A stretch of DNA of 64,000 nt, from contig CAVFFT010000027.1 in the NCBI GenBank assembly GCA_963621885.1, forward strand, positions 17,954-81,953, in the 5' to 3' direction. The translations under genes and the position numbers were made by a program. The notes beneath the pieces were generated by a model, which searched no databases, was not told where the DNA came from, and worked only from the letters and a program-made list of their open reading frames with translations. Source of the stretch: UMGS1519 sp963621885 (GTDB lineage Bacteria; Actinomycetota; Coriobacteriia; Coriobacteriales; Eggerthellaceae). Shown here one piece after another: positions 36,233 through 44,508 of this stretch. The number at the start of each line of letters is the position of its first letter. Position 1 is the first letter of the stretch.

Positions 36233-39034
36233 ATGACGAGAACACGAAAAAGCGTGCGTGCATTCGCGCTTGCGTTCGTCATGTGCGTCCTGCTCGCGGG
36301 AAGCAGTCTGGCGTATGCAGATGAAACCGATTCGTCTGCAAATAATACGCAGAGCGCTGCCGCAACGCAAAGCGAAGGCGTGAATGCTGCCGCCACAAGC
36401 GGTGAAAGCAACGATTCGCAGGCGAGCGGTGCAGTGACGAGCGGCGCGGTGGCGGGCGATACGTCGGCAACCACGCCGGCGGCAACCGGAACGAGCGATG
36501 GAAACGATGCCTCTGGCGCGTCTTCTGATAGCACCGGCGCCACTGGCACCGATACCGGTGCGGGTACTGATGCCGGCACTGGCACCGATGGCGCGGCAAC
36601 TGATGCGTCCGGCGACACGGGCACCACGACTGGTACCGATACGACGCAGGACAGCACGCAGACCACGGATCCGGCGGCGACCGGCGACAGCACGAACACC
36701 ACGACGGGCGAGACGACTACTCCCGCCGCTAAGACCGATGCTGCTACTGGCACGACCACCACGACGACTACAACTACCACCACCAAGACCACCGTGACTA
36801 AGCCCCAGGGCGTTATCGCGGACGGTACCTACGTCATCAATCTCTATAAAGATTTGAACCTCGTTCTTCAGGTGGAGAAATCCAGCAAGAAGAAGAGCGC
36901 CTATGTCCAGATGAAGAAGGACAGCAACGCCAAGAGTCAGCAGTGGGTTTTCACCTGGGTGGATAAGTACAAGGCTTACACCATCAAGAACGCGAATTCC
37001 GGCTACTATCTGACGGCGAAGACCACCAAGGCCGGCAAGAAGAAGATCATTCAGAGCAAGTACAGCAATTCGACGAAGCAGCTGTGGGTTCTGAAGAAGT
37101 CGGGCAACGGCTTCACGATCGTTTCCCGCGCCAAGAGCTCGGTCGGTCTCGGCACCTGGAGCAGCAAGGCGAAAGACGGCTACTACATCACCACGCAGAC
37201 CAAGTCGAAGAACAAGTTCAAGTTCTACATTCTTCCCGTTGATGAGAGCTTGAAAAAGCCTTCGAGCACGATTGCAGGCGAGCTTGACGGCAAGTTCGTG
37301 AAGCTGAACCTGAAGTCCGACACCTCGAAGTCCGTCACCATCGAAGGCGAAGCGGTTGATGCGGGCGCAACGGCGCTGCTTCAGTCCAAGAAGAACTCCC
37401 AGAGCCAGAAGTGGTATCTCGATTGCGTTGATGCCAGCAAGGGCCTCTATCGCATCATCAACGTTGGCAGCGGCAAGGCACTGCAGGCTTCCTCCAGCAA
37501 GCGCCACGTGAACACCGATGTCAACCAGGGCAACCCCTCCTCCAGCCAGCTTCAGCAGTGGTGGATCACCAAGAATTCGGATGGCAGCTACCAGTTCACC
37601 AACCGTTTCAACGGCCTCTCCCTGAACACGATGACCGCCACTTCGGGTTCGAATGTCTCTCTGTATTACAAGCCGTCGACCAAGACGCGCTATTTCCAGT
37701 TGCAGGATGTGACGGCAGTCACCGCCGGCACGAAAGAGATTCTGCTTGCCGGAACCACGACGCAGGCGTTGACGGTGTCTGGATCGTCAGCGACCAAGAA
37801 CCTTCAGCTCATCTCCAAGAAGTACAACTCCGAGCTGGGCCAGAAATTCTCGCTGAGCGTTGCCGCTAATGGCGCCTATCAGATTATGGCTCTGTGCTCG
37901 AACCTCATGCTTGCCGATAGCGGATCGAAGCTCATTCAGGAAGTGAAGGCGGATAGCGACAACCAGCTCTGGAAGCTCGTGTGGCAGAGGACGACCTTCT
38001 CCCTGCGCAATATGGCTACTGGCGCGTATCTGAGCGTGGCGAATGCCGCAAAGGACAACACGAAGGTCACGACGTCGAGCACTTACAGCGCGGCAAGCCG
38101 TGTGCTCTTCGTCGATAAGCACATCATCGATAACGGCAGCTACTACATCACCTATGGCAAGGGCAGCTCGACCGTTCTCGGCATTGCCGCGAAGAACGCG
38201 TCGAAATCGAAGGCGACCCTGAATTCCTACAAGAAGGCCGATTCCCAGAATCTTAAGTTCACCTTTGCGTACCTTTCCACTGACAGCAAGGGCCGCGAGG
38301 TCTACCGCATTCTGAATGCGGAGTCGGATATGGCGCTGACCAATACGGGAAGCTCGCTCTATCAGCTGAAGTGGGCGAACAACAATTCCCAGAAGTGGAC
38401 GCTCTCCCTCGCTGCTGACGGCGGCATGGCATTCGTGAACGTTTCGACCGGCAAGGCCATCTCGAACGCGAATTCGACGAAGTCGACGGTTGCCTACAAC
38501 ATGGATTCGACGGATTCGACCGCCGTGGCAAGCGCGGCAAATCGTTGGGGCCTCACTCCGACGGTAGCATTCAATTCCTATCAGAAGAAGGCCTACAACA
38601 AGGTTCTGAAGAACTACAGCAAGACCAACTATGCGATCATGATCGACCTGAAGAACCATCGCCTGATGGTGTTCAGCCGCCAGAACAAGTCGGCGGCATG
38701 GACGCTGAAGTACGACTGGGCCTGCTCTTGCGGCAAGAAGAGCACGCCGACTCCGGTGATGAACGTGCTTTCCACGGGCTACAAGCGCAAGTCGAGCCCG
38801 TCCGTTACGACCAGTGGCCTCGAGCACAATTCGTCCTTCTACTACATGACCTACATTAGTAAGGGCAAGTACATTCACACCCCGACCTATCAGAAGGGTT
38901 CGCATACCAAGTACAAGGACAAGCGTCTGGGCAAGTCCATTTCGCTTGGCTGCGTGCGTGTGGCCGACAACAACGCCATTTGGGTGTATAAGAACATCAA
39001 GAAGGGCACGCGAATCATGACCTACAACAATTAG
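36233..39034 (+). CDS. secreted ricin-repeat protein with L,D-transpeptidase (YkuD) domain
   Basis: 933 residues. A Sec signal peptide ends near AYADE (about residue 31). Then come ~165 residues of Thr/Ala/Gly/Asp low complexity, a long beta-trefoil-like region (about 200-770) with at least eight QxW-type repeats (QQWVF, KQLWVL, SQKWYL, QQWWI, NQLWKL, SQKWTL), and a C-terminal YkuD domain starting at YAIMIDLKNHRLMVF. The catalytic region has YIHTP and SLGCVRV, where the usual SHGC is SLGC. It probably binds wall glycan and cross-links or attaches to peptidoglycan. ATG 36233 follows AAGGGAG. Monocistronic. Confidence 0.87.
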   Translation: MTRTRKSVRAFALAFVMCVLLAGSSLAYADETDSSANNTQSAAATQSEGVNAAATSGESNDSQASGAVTSGAVAGDTSATTPAATGTSDGNDASGASSDSTGATGTDTGAGTDAGTGTDGAATDASGDTGTTTGTDTTQDSTQTTDPAATGDSTNTTTGETTTPAAKTDAATGTTTTTTTTTTTKTTVTKPQGVIADGTYVINLYKDLNLVLQVEKSSKKKSAYVQMKKDSNAKSQQWVFTWVDKYKAYTIKNANSGYYLTAKTTKAGKKKIIQSKYSNSTKQLWVLKKSGNGFTIVSRAKSSVGLGTWSSKAKDGYYITTQTKSKNKFKFYILPVDESLKKPSSTIAGELDGKFVKLNLKSDTSKSVTIEGEAVDAGATALLQSKKNSQSQKWYLDCVDASKGLYRIINVGSGKALQASSSKRHVNTDVNQGNPSSSQLQQWWITKNSDGSYQFTNRFNGLSLNTMTATSGSNVSLYYKPSTKTRYFQLQDVTAVTAGTKEILLAGTTTQALTVSGSSATKNLQLISKKYNSELGQKFSLSVAANGAYQIMALCSNLMLADSGSKLIQEVKADSDNQLWKLVWQRTTFSLRNMATGAYLSVANAAKDNTKVTTSSTYSAASRVLFVDKHIIDNGSYYITYGKGSSTVLGIAAKNASKSKATLNSYKKADSQNLKFTFAYLSTDSKGREVYRILNAESDMALTNTGSSLYQLKWANNNSQKWTLSLAADGGMAFVNVSTGKAISNANSTKSTVAYNMDSTDSTAVASAANRWGLTPTVAFNSYQKKAYNKVLKNYSKTNYAIMIDLKNHRLMVFSRQNKSAAWTLKYDWACSCGKKSTPTPVMNVLSTGYKRKSSPSVTTSGLEHNSSFYYMTYISKGKYIHTPTYQKGSHTKYKDKRLGKSISLGCVRVADNNAIWVYKNIKKGTRIMTYNN

Positions 39035-39050
39035 GTCGAAGCCTAACCGA

Positions 39051-39088
39051 AGTGGCTGCAGCTGATAGTTGCAGCCACTTTTTGTTTT
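39051..39088 (+). terminator. terminator of the L,D-transpeptidase gene
   Basis: A perfect 10-bp stem AGTGGCTGCA/TGCAGCCACT (39051-39060 with 39070-39079) is followed by TTTTGTTTTG. Confidence 0.93.
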
Positions 39089-39188
39089 GTCCACCACGCG
39101 TGGGCGTTTTTGTGTCAAAGTGTTTCGTTAACGACGCCATGCGGGCCTGTACGCGTAGAGCCCGCCGAAGAGCTTGGGGATTATCGGC

Positions 39189-39980
39189 ATGAAGCGAATG
39201 ACCAAAGAAGAGTTCCGCGAAGTTGAGCTTACGATTGCGGACGAGATACATCGCATCTGCGAAGAGCATGGTTTGCGCTATTCGCTAGCGTACGGAACGC
39301 TCTTGGGCGCCGTGCGCCATGGGGGATTCATTCCCTGGGATGACGACATGGACATGTATATGCCGCGTGCGGATTACGATCGCCTGATCGACCACTTCGA
39401 TGAGTGGCGCAGCGACGAGCGCTTCGAAATGATGGCACCGCGCAAGATGAATTCCCCGTACACGATGGCGAAGGTCATCGACTCGAGCACCTACGTCAAA
39501 TCCATTTGGGACAAGGAGCGCTATTCGCTCGGCGTCTGGGTCGACCTGATTCCCGTCGAGTATTACGACGAGAAGAACACCCGCACTATCGACGAGATCA
39601 CCTTCTACAAGAAGCTGCGTGCTCTGGGCGTGAGCGACCCCAAGGCGGGCACGAACAAGAAGCGCATCCTGCTCAAGAGCATCGTGTGCCCGATTGCGTC
39701 GCTGTTTATCGAACCGATGGCGATGGCGCGCACGGTTGACGGCCTCGCCTCGCAGCAGTGCAAGGAGCCGGGCGATATCGTGGCTTCGCTTGTGAACATC
39801 CATCACAAGAAGGTTATTTCGTTCCCAAAGCAGTGGTATGACGACATGGTGCTAATGGATTTCGAGGACCGCAAGTACCTGGGGCCCGCCGATTACGACG
39901 CGGTGCTCACCAACGAGTTTGGTGACTGGCGCACGCCGGTGAAGGATGTGCCGCATCTCGAAGAGGCTTACTGGAAATAG
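39189..39980 (+). CDS. LicD family phosphotransferase
   Basis: 263 residues. The LicD nucleotidyltransferase-fold motif SLAYGTLLGAVRHGGFIPWDDDMDMYM (split by the reader at GTLLG and DDDMD) lies near residue 32. LicD proteins transfer phosphocholine or other phospho-substituents, or sugar-1-phosphates, from CDP/UDP donors to glycans. No licA/B/C is visible nearby, so the donor is unknown. I use ATG 39189; ATG 39198 is an alternative. It has its own terminator and faces the minus-strand tailoring operon. Confidence 0.87.
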   Translation: MKRMTKEEFREVELTIADEIHRICEEHGLRYSLAYGTLLGAVRHGGFIPWDDDMDMYMPRADYDRLIDHFDEWRSDERFEMMAPRKMNSPYTMAKVIDSSTYVKSIWDKERYSLGVWVDLIPVEYYDEKNTRTIDEITFYKKLRALGVSDPKAGTNKKRILLKSIVCPIASLFIEPMAMARTVDGLASQQCKEPGDIVASLVNIHHKKVISFPKQWYDDMVLMDFEDRKYLGPADYDAVLTNEFGDWRTPVKDVPHLEEAYWK

Positions 39981-39987
39981 GAAAGAG

Positions 39988-40020
39988 AACGCCCGCTGTT
40001 TGACGGCGGGCGTTTCGTTT
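39988..40020 (+). terminator. terminator of licD
   Basis: The 9-bp stem AACGCCCGC/GCGGGCGTT (39988-39996 with 40006-40014) is followed by TCGTTT. It may work in reverse for the convergent operon. Confidence 0.87.
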
Positions 40021-40155
40021 GTGTTTGTGCGACGCTCTCGGCATGGCTGTGGGCGTTTTGCATTTGGTGCTGGCTCGCCCGCACGATGCGTTGCTTGGAG
40101 TCTGCCGGGCTGCTCGATCCTGGGCGATTGGTGGCTCGCTGTTCCCGCCGGGCTC

Positions 40156-40827
40156 CTATGACACGAGGTGCGCAGGGAGCTCCACACCGTTCAGAAGCCA
40201 GTTTATGAGGTGATTGGTGGCCGTTTGCCCCTCGATACTGGGAAGCGGCCTCTCAGGGTGCCACTGAAGGCCGAGAATACGCTTTTCAACATCACGGAAG
40301 GCTTCGACGTTCTCCGTCCCTTCCTCAACGGCCAGCAATTCGACGCCAGGAGCAAGCAGGCGGGCGGGAATCGCGCTGTTGTGATAGGTGTTCACAAGCG
40401 CGCGTTCGCCGGTGGAAAAGCGCACGTAATGGTCGTGGCGCGGCGCGGAATGCGATCCGCCGCGAAGGACCTTGCCGCCAAGGATGCCGTTAAGCATGAA
40501 CATGCCGCGGCACAACCCCAGCACGGGAATGCCCTTGGAAACTGCGTCCGCAACGAGAATACGCTCTACCTCGTCACGTAGTGGCTGGAAACTCGCATCG
40601 GAGATATCGCCTTCAAAGTATTCAGAGGAGGCAAAACCGCCACCGGTAATGAAGAGCAGGCGATAATCGACGCTCTGGGCTATCTCGCGCGCCGTATCAG
40701 GGCAGTTGGGAACCGCCAGCGTCGCGAATCCCAAAGAGTTCGCGTATTCGGGGTTGTGGCGGACGAGCAGGTCCGATTCCTCGCCGTATTTGTCGAGAAC
40801 CTCGCGTTCGGTCATGAGTGCAAGCAT
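40156..40827 (-). CDS. class I glutamine amidotransferase-like hydrolase
   Basis: 223 residues with the triad of class-I glutamine amidotransferases/C26 hydrolases: nucleophile elbow GLCRGMFMLN (Cys), and GLQWHPERP (His and Glu). There is no synthetase partner domain, so it resembles PuuD-type gamma-glutamyl hydrolases. The start is ATG 40827 behind AAAGG; the frame opens at TTG 40845. It is the last gene of the minus-strand LicD-GNAT-ACP-ligase operon. In Campylobacter capsule clusters a similar enzyme hydrolyses gamma-glutamyl-CDP-amidate, which is one hypothesis here. Confidence 0.8.
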   Translation of the reverse strand: MLALMTEREVLDKYGEESDLLVRHNPEYANSLGFATLAVPNCPDTAREIAQSVDYRLLFITGGGFASSEYFEGDISDASFQPLRDEVERILVADAVSKGIPVLGLCRGMFMLNGILGGKVLRGGSHSAPRHDHYVRFSTGERALVNTYHNSAIPARLLAPGVELLAVEEGTENVEAFRDVEKRILGLQWHPERPLPSIEGQTATNHLINWLLNGVELPAHLVS

Positions 40828-40898
40828 AAGTTCAGCCTTTCGCAATGCATGATGCCGGTGTTCTACAGGCGGTTGTAGGTCGCTACCTCCACGCCCCT

Positions 40899-42275
40899 CT
40901 AGAGCTTGATCAGCGTCTGATAATCGACCTTGCCTGCGTTCGTATGGGGAATCTCATCGAGATGGGTGATGCGCAGTCCCGAGGGATGCAGGCCGGTATT
41001 CGCCACGATGAAGTCGAGCACGGCATTGGTGTCGGACTCGGTGGTGAATACAAGAAGATGGTTGTCTTCGCCGGTCGCAGCGGCAATCCATCCCTGCGCT
41101 TCGAGCATCTTTTCAAGTTCGTCGAGGCTTACGCGGCTGCCGAACATCTTCAGGAAGCGCTTCAGGCGCCCGGTGATGTAGTAGAAGCCGTCAGCGTCGC
41201 GGCGGGCGAGATCGCCGGTCGAAAGAACGCCCTGGCGCTCATCCGGCTTGGCGAGGTCGTCGCGGCAGGTGGCATAGCCAAGCGATACGTTTGCGCCGCG
41301 GTAGATAAGCTCGCCGTCGACATCCGCGTCGACAATGGTCTCGCCGGTCTCCAGGTCGCGCAGCTCGAGGCTTCCGCCGGGAATCGCGATGCCGATGCTG
41401 CCCAGCTTGTCGGAAACATGCTCGGGCGGCAGCCAGCTGACGCGTGCGGTCGCTTCCGTCTGCCCGTACATGACGAAGAACTCGATCTCCTTGTCGGCGC
41501 AGATCTGCGCGAACTTCTCCTGCAGCGGCACGCCGAGGCGCCCACCCGCTTGCGAGATGAAGCGCAGCGAGGGAGTATTCCGCCGTGCGAAACGCAGACG
41601 GTCGAGCATCTGGTAGGTATAGGGAACGCCGCCGAAGTTCGTCGGCTGGACCTTATCGAAGAAGCTCCAGAACCCGCCGCTGACGATGCTCTCGTCGCAC
41701 AGCGCGATGGAGGCGCCGCGCAGCAGATGGCTGTTCACAATCGAGATGCCATAGGTGTACGAGAAGGGGAGGGTGGTAATCGCTCGATCCTCGGCGGTGA
41801 GCTGCTGATATTCCGCAATGGATTCGGCATTCGCCTGCAGGTTCTCGTAGGAAAGGCGCACGAACTTGGGGGATCCGGTCGAGCCGGACGTGGTGAGCAT
41901 GAGCGCGAGGTCGGGATTCACCTCGTAAGCGGGGTTGTCCAGACGCACGAGCTGGTAGTCGCGATAGCTGTACTGGGATGTGCCAGGAACGGGATTCTCT
42001 TCGAGATACGAGGTGGGAATCCACAGGTACTGGGGCGTGTAGGTGTCGATGAGCTGCGAGAGCTGCGCCCAGGGCAGGTCGGGGCGAATCATCGTCGCGA
42101 CAGCATGCTTGCGCAGGAATCCCACGTAGCCGCACACCGCCTCAATGGAATTCGAGGCGAAAAGGAAGACGACGGAGCGTTCGTCAACGGTCGCGGCAAT
42201 GCCGTCGGCCGCTTCGAGCATGTCGCCGTAAGACAGCTCCTCGTTTTCGGTTACCAGTGCCACCGCGTTGTTCAT
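40899..42275 (-). CDS. AMP-forming acyl/aminoacyl ligase
   Basis: ANL superfamily adenylating enzyme, 458 residues. Core motifs: LTTSGSTGSPKFVRLS (P-loop-like A3), YGQTEATAR (A5), STGDLARRDADGFYYITGR (A7-A8) and the C-terminal lysine in AGKVDYQ. It should activate a carboxylic acid as the adenylate and load it on the carrier protein encoded just upstream, as DltA does for DltC. The substrate is not predictable by eye. ATG 42275 follows GGAG at 5 nt; the frame extends to 42362 without a start signal. Confidence 0.86.
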   Translation of the reverse strand: MNNAVALVTENEELSYGDMLEAADGIAATVDERSVVFLFASNSIEAVCGYVGFLRKHAVATMIRPDLPWAQLSQLIDTYTPQYLWIPTSYLEENPVPGTSQYSYRDYQLVRLDNPAYEVNPDLALMLTTSGSTGSPKFVRLSYENLQANAESIAEYQQLTAEDRAITTLPFSYTYGISIVNSHLLRGASIALCDESIVSGGFWSFFDKVQPTNFGGVPYTYQMLDRLRFARRNTPSLRFISQAGGRLGVPLQEKFAQICADKEIEFFVMYGQTEATARVSWLPPEHVSDKLGSIGIAIPGGSLELRDLETGETIVDADVDGELIYRGANVSLGYATCRDDLAKPDERQGVLSTGDLARRDADGFYYITGRLKRFLKMFGSRVSLDELEKMLEAQGWIAAATGEDNHLLVFTTESDTNAVLDFIVANTGLHPSGLRITHLDEIPHTNAGKVDYQTLIKL

Positions 42276-42408
42276 TGCCGCTCCAATCCTTTGAGAGTCC
42301 GTTATGTGCGCAGCGGTCGAAAGGCCATGGTTGCCCGCTGGCGTTTCATCCCTTGTAAGCACTATACCCTTCGGCGGGCGCGATGCCGCAACGCGGGGTG
42401 AGTTGACG

Positions 42409-42642
42409 CTAAAACGCTATCTCGTAGGATGCGCTCAAAAGCTCGATGCCCTTTTGGTAGGAATCGAAGGCGAGGATGTCGGCCGGGTTGAACTCGATAT
42501 TGAAGGCGTCTTCGATAGAGGAGACAAGAATCATCTGGCCAATGGAATCCCATGAGGGAATCGTTCCGTATGCAAGCTTCTCGTTGACATCGGCGATATC
42601 GATGTTGAGAGCGGAGGCGAAGGCCTCCTGGTATTTGCGCAT
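42409..42642 (-). CDS. acyl carrier protein
   Basis: About 77 residues. WDSIGQM (in SWDSIGQMILVSSIED) is the phosphopantetheine attachment site with the modified serine, and the flanking helices are acidic, as in DltC/AcpP-type carriers. It lies between the GNAT-like gene (21 bp) and the AMP ligase (133 bp), so it is probably the ligase's acceptor. The frame also permits TTG 42651. Confidence 0.88.
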   Translation of the reverse strand: MRKYQEAFASALNIDIADVNEKLAYGTIPSWDSIGQMILVSSIEDAFNIEFNPADILAFDSYQKGIELLSASYEIAF

Positions 42643-42663
42643 GTTATCCAAGGGGATTCATTC

Positions 42664-43458
42664 CTATCGTTTAACTTGAAGCAGTTTTCCGTATTCCGTG
42701 ATGACGGGATTGCCCTGCGCCTCGAGCATCTTGCGGCGGCGCGGCTCCACGACGAAGGTGAAGAGCCGGCGGTCCTTCTTCATGACCTTGTAGACGTAGG
42801 ATTCGACCACGGTTCCGTAGAACAGATGGCGGTAATCCGGATGCGTGATGAGGTTCGCGGTGATGATGAAAAGGTCCGACTCCGCCGCGACCGTCTCGCT
42901 GGCAACGATGACGTCGCCTTCGCGCAGGATGTAGGTACGACCCGAGCCGGTCTTCTGAAGGTTCTCGAGCGACTTCAGCAGCGAGTCATAGGAGTACGAC
43001 TTCTGGTTGCGCTCGTCCATCAGCAGAAGGTTGACAACCTCCGGCAGGTCTTCCGGCTTGGCCTCTTCAACACGGTCGAAGAGCTCGCCGAAATCGCGGG
43101 CATGCACCTTTTCGAGAACGGCGCCGTATTCAGCGGCGAAATTGCCTTCGAAGGCCTGCTCGATCGTCTCGATGCAAGGGCGCGTGCCACGCACTTTCGT
43201 GACGCCGGTCTCCTGTACAAGACGGAGCAGCTCCGATTCGTCGAAGTCGTTGTCCTTGCTGTACACCTGCAGGCAATCGAAATAGCGCAGCGCGACAAGT
43301 GCGAAATTCTCGCCGTTCTTCTCGTACCAGACCGAGACCGTGTCCGAGCCGATGCCGTACTGGTAAATATCCAGATAGAGGTAGAGGCAGTTCTCCACAT
43401 CCTGTGCCAGATAGTTCAGTATCTCGTCTTGCTCATCCCGCGTCGCGCGTACAATCAT
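42664..43458 (-). CDS. GNAT-like acyltransferase
   Basis: 264 residues. The C-terminal half (about 130-262) has GNAT features: GRTYILREGDVIVASETVA strand pair, ITHPDYRHLFYGTVVES where the acyl-CoA loop should be, and the terminal GNPVITEYGKLLQ typical of the last GNAT strands. The canonical Q/RxxGxG/A pyrophosphate loop is degenerate (RHLFYGT), which would suit an acyl carrier protein donor rather than acyl-CoA. The N-terminal half looks like a second, decayed GNAT domain. Acceptor unknown; it is upstream of the carrier protein in the same operon. Confidence 0.7.
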   Translation of the reverse strand: MIVRATRDEQDEILNYLAQDVENCLYLYLDIYQYGIGSDTVSVWYEKNGENFALVALRYFDCLQVYSKDNDFDESELLRLVQETGVTKVRGTRPCIETIEQAFEGNFAAEYGAVLEKVHARDFGELFDRVEEAKPEDLPEVVNLLLMDERNQKSYSYDSLLKSLENLQKTGSGRTYILREGDVIVASETVAAESDLFIITANLITHPDYRHLFYGTVVESYVYKVMKKDRRLFTFVVEPRRRKMLEAQGNPVITEYGKLLQVKR

Positions 43459-43554
43459 CTCAAAAACAGCCTAACCGTGAAGTGTGCAAGACCTTCGTCC
43501 CGCCTGACAATACAAAGCCTGATTCTATGTTTCATCAGGTACGTTGTCAATTTC

Positions 43555-44418
43555 TCACGCGAATACGTTCACACCGTCACCGAAATCGAGGACGAGCGGC
43601 GCATGGTTGACGCGTTTCTCCATCGGGGGCAGCTGATTCCAGTCTTCGCCATACACGAGACGGCAATACTCCTCGCAGGGGGTGGGCACCGGATAGCGCC
43701 TTCCCGCGAACTCGATAGTGTCGAAATGCTCGAAGAGCGATTCGGGGAGCACGCGGAAACCGGAGCTGGGGAAACAGGTCGTGCCGACCGATTTCGCGCC
43801 AGGGGCGATCTGCAGCTCCGCGAACTTGCGGCGGATCGCGTCGTCGCTTGTCACGACGGGGAGCACCTTGTGCGCGATGGGGAAGAGCTTCGGGAAGACC
43901 TTCGCGGAAATGCCCTTCAGGCGCGCGTGCACATTCTGGGAATAGTAGAGGTACATCATGCTGCGCAGGAGGTTGCTTTGCTGCTCCTGCTTGCGGCGTA
44001 GGACGGGGTCGGCGGCCACATAGTCGCGCGGCCAGATGTCCACGAAGATGCCCATGTCGAGGCCCGCCTCCATGGTCTCATCGGTCCAGAAGCGCGTGCC
44101 CTTGATGCAAACCTTGGCGAAAAGAGGCGCGTAGCCAGGCGTGACGCCGGGAATGAGAATCTCGAAGCGTTCGGGAAGCGCCTGTGGGGCGATCTCGAGG
44201 AAGCGGTCGTAGTCCTCGCGCATCATGCCGACGTCGATATCGTCGTCCCAGGGAATGAATCCGCCGTGACGCAGAGCGCCGAGCGCCGTGCCTGCCGCCA
44301 GGTACCACGAGATGTCATTCTTATCGCAGACCTCGGCGATGGCATCGAGAATCTCGAGCATCGACTCGTGCAGGCGGTCCAGTATTTCGTCGGGGTAGGT
44401 TTGATGAAGCGTCGCCAT
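43555..44418 (-). CDS. LicD family phosphotransferase
   Basis: 287 residues with the LicD motif YLAAGTALGALRHGGF followed by IPWDDDIDVGM near residue 40 and the C-terminal YPVPTPCEEYCRLVYGEDW segment shared by larger LicD proteins. First gene of the minus-strand tailoring operon and divergent from a family-4 glycosyltransferase. ATG 44418 is 10 nt after AAAGGA. The second LicD of the locus (the other is at 39189), with clearly different flanking sequence. Confidence 0.88.
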   Translation of the reverse strand: MATLHQTYPDEILDRLHESMLEILDAIAEVCDKNDISWYLAAGTALGALRHGGFIPWDDDIDVGMMREDYDRFLEIAPQALPERFEILIPGVTPGYAPLFAKVCIKGTRFWTDETMEAGLDMGIFVDIWPRDYVAADPVLRRKQEQQSNLLRSMMYLYYSQNVHARLKGISAKVFPKLFPIAHKVLPVVTSDDAIRRKFAELQIAPGAKSVGTTCFPSSGFRVLPESLFEHFDTIEFAGRRYPVPTPCEEYCRLVYGEDWNQLPPMEKRVNHAPLVLDFGDGVNVFA

Positions 44419-44439
44419 GTCTCCCAGTCCTTTCGCGTA

Positions 44440-44480
44440 GAGAACGGTTCGATATATTACTATATTTCCCAGTTGCGACA
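44440..44480. promoter_or_regulatory. AT-rich divergent promoter region
   Basis: The stretch GATATATTACTATATTTC (44452-44469) is an isolated AT-rich island between licD (minus) and the family-4 glycosyltransferase (plus) and offers -10-like hexamers on both strands. No firm -35 is assigned. Confidence 0.4.
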
Positions 44481-44508
44481 TTCCGGAGGGCAGCGAAGGA
44501 GACGTGCC

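Noticed and set aside
40156..40827. Assignment of the amidase as GMP synthase, carbamoyl-phosphate synthase or HisH subunit
   Set aside because: No synthetase partner is nearby and only the amidase triad is present; a stand-alone hydrolase in a polymer operon is the safer call.
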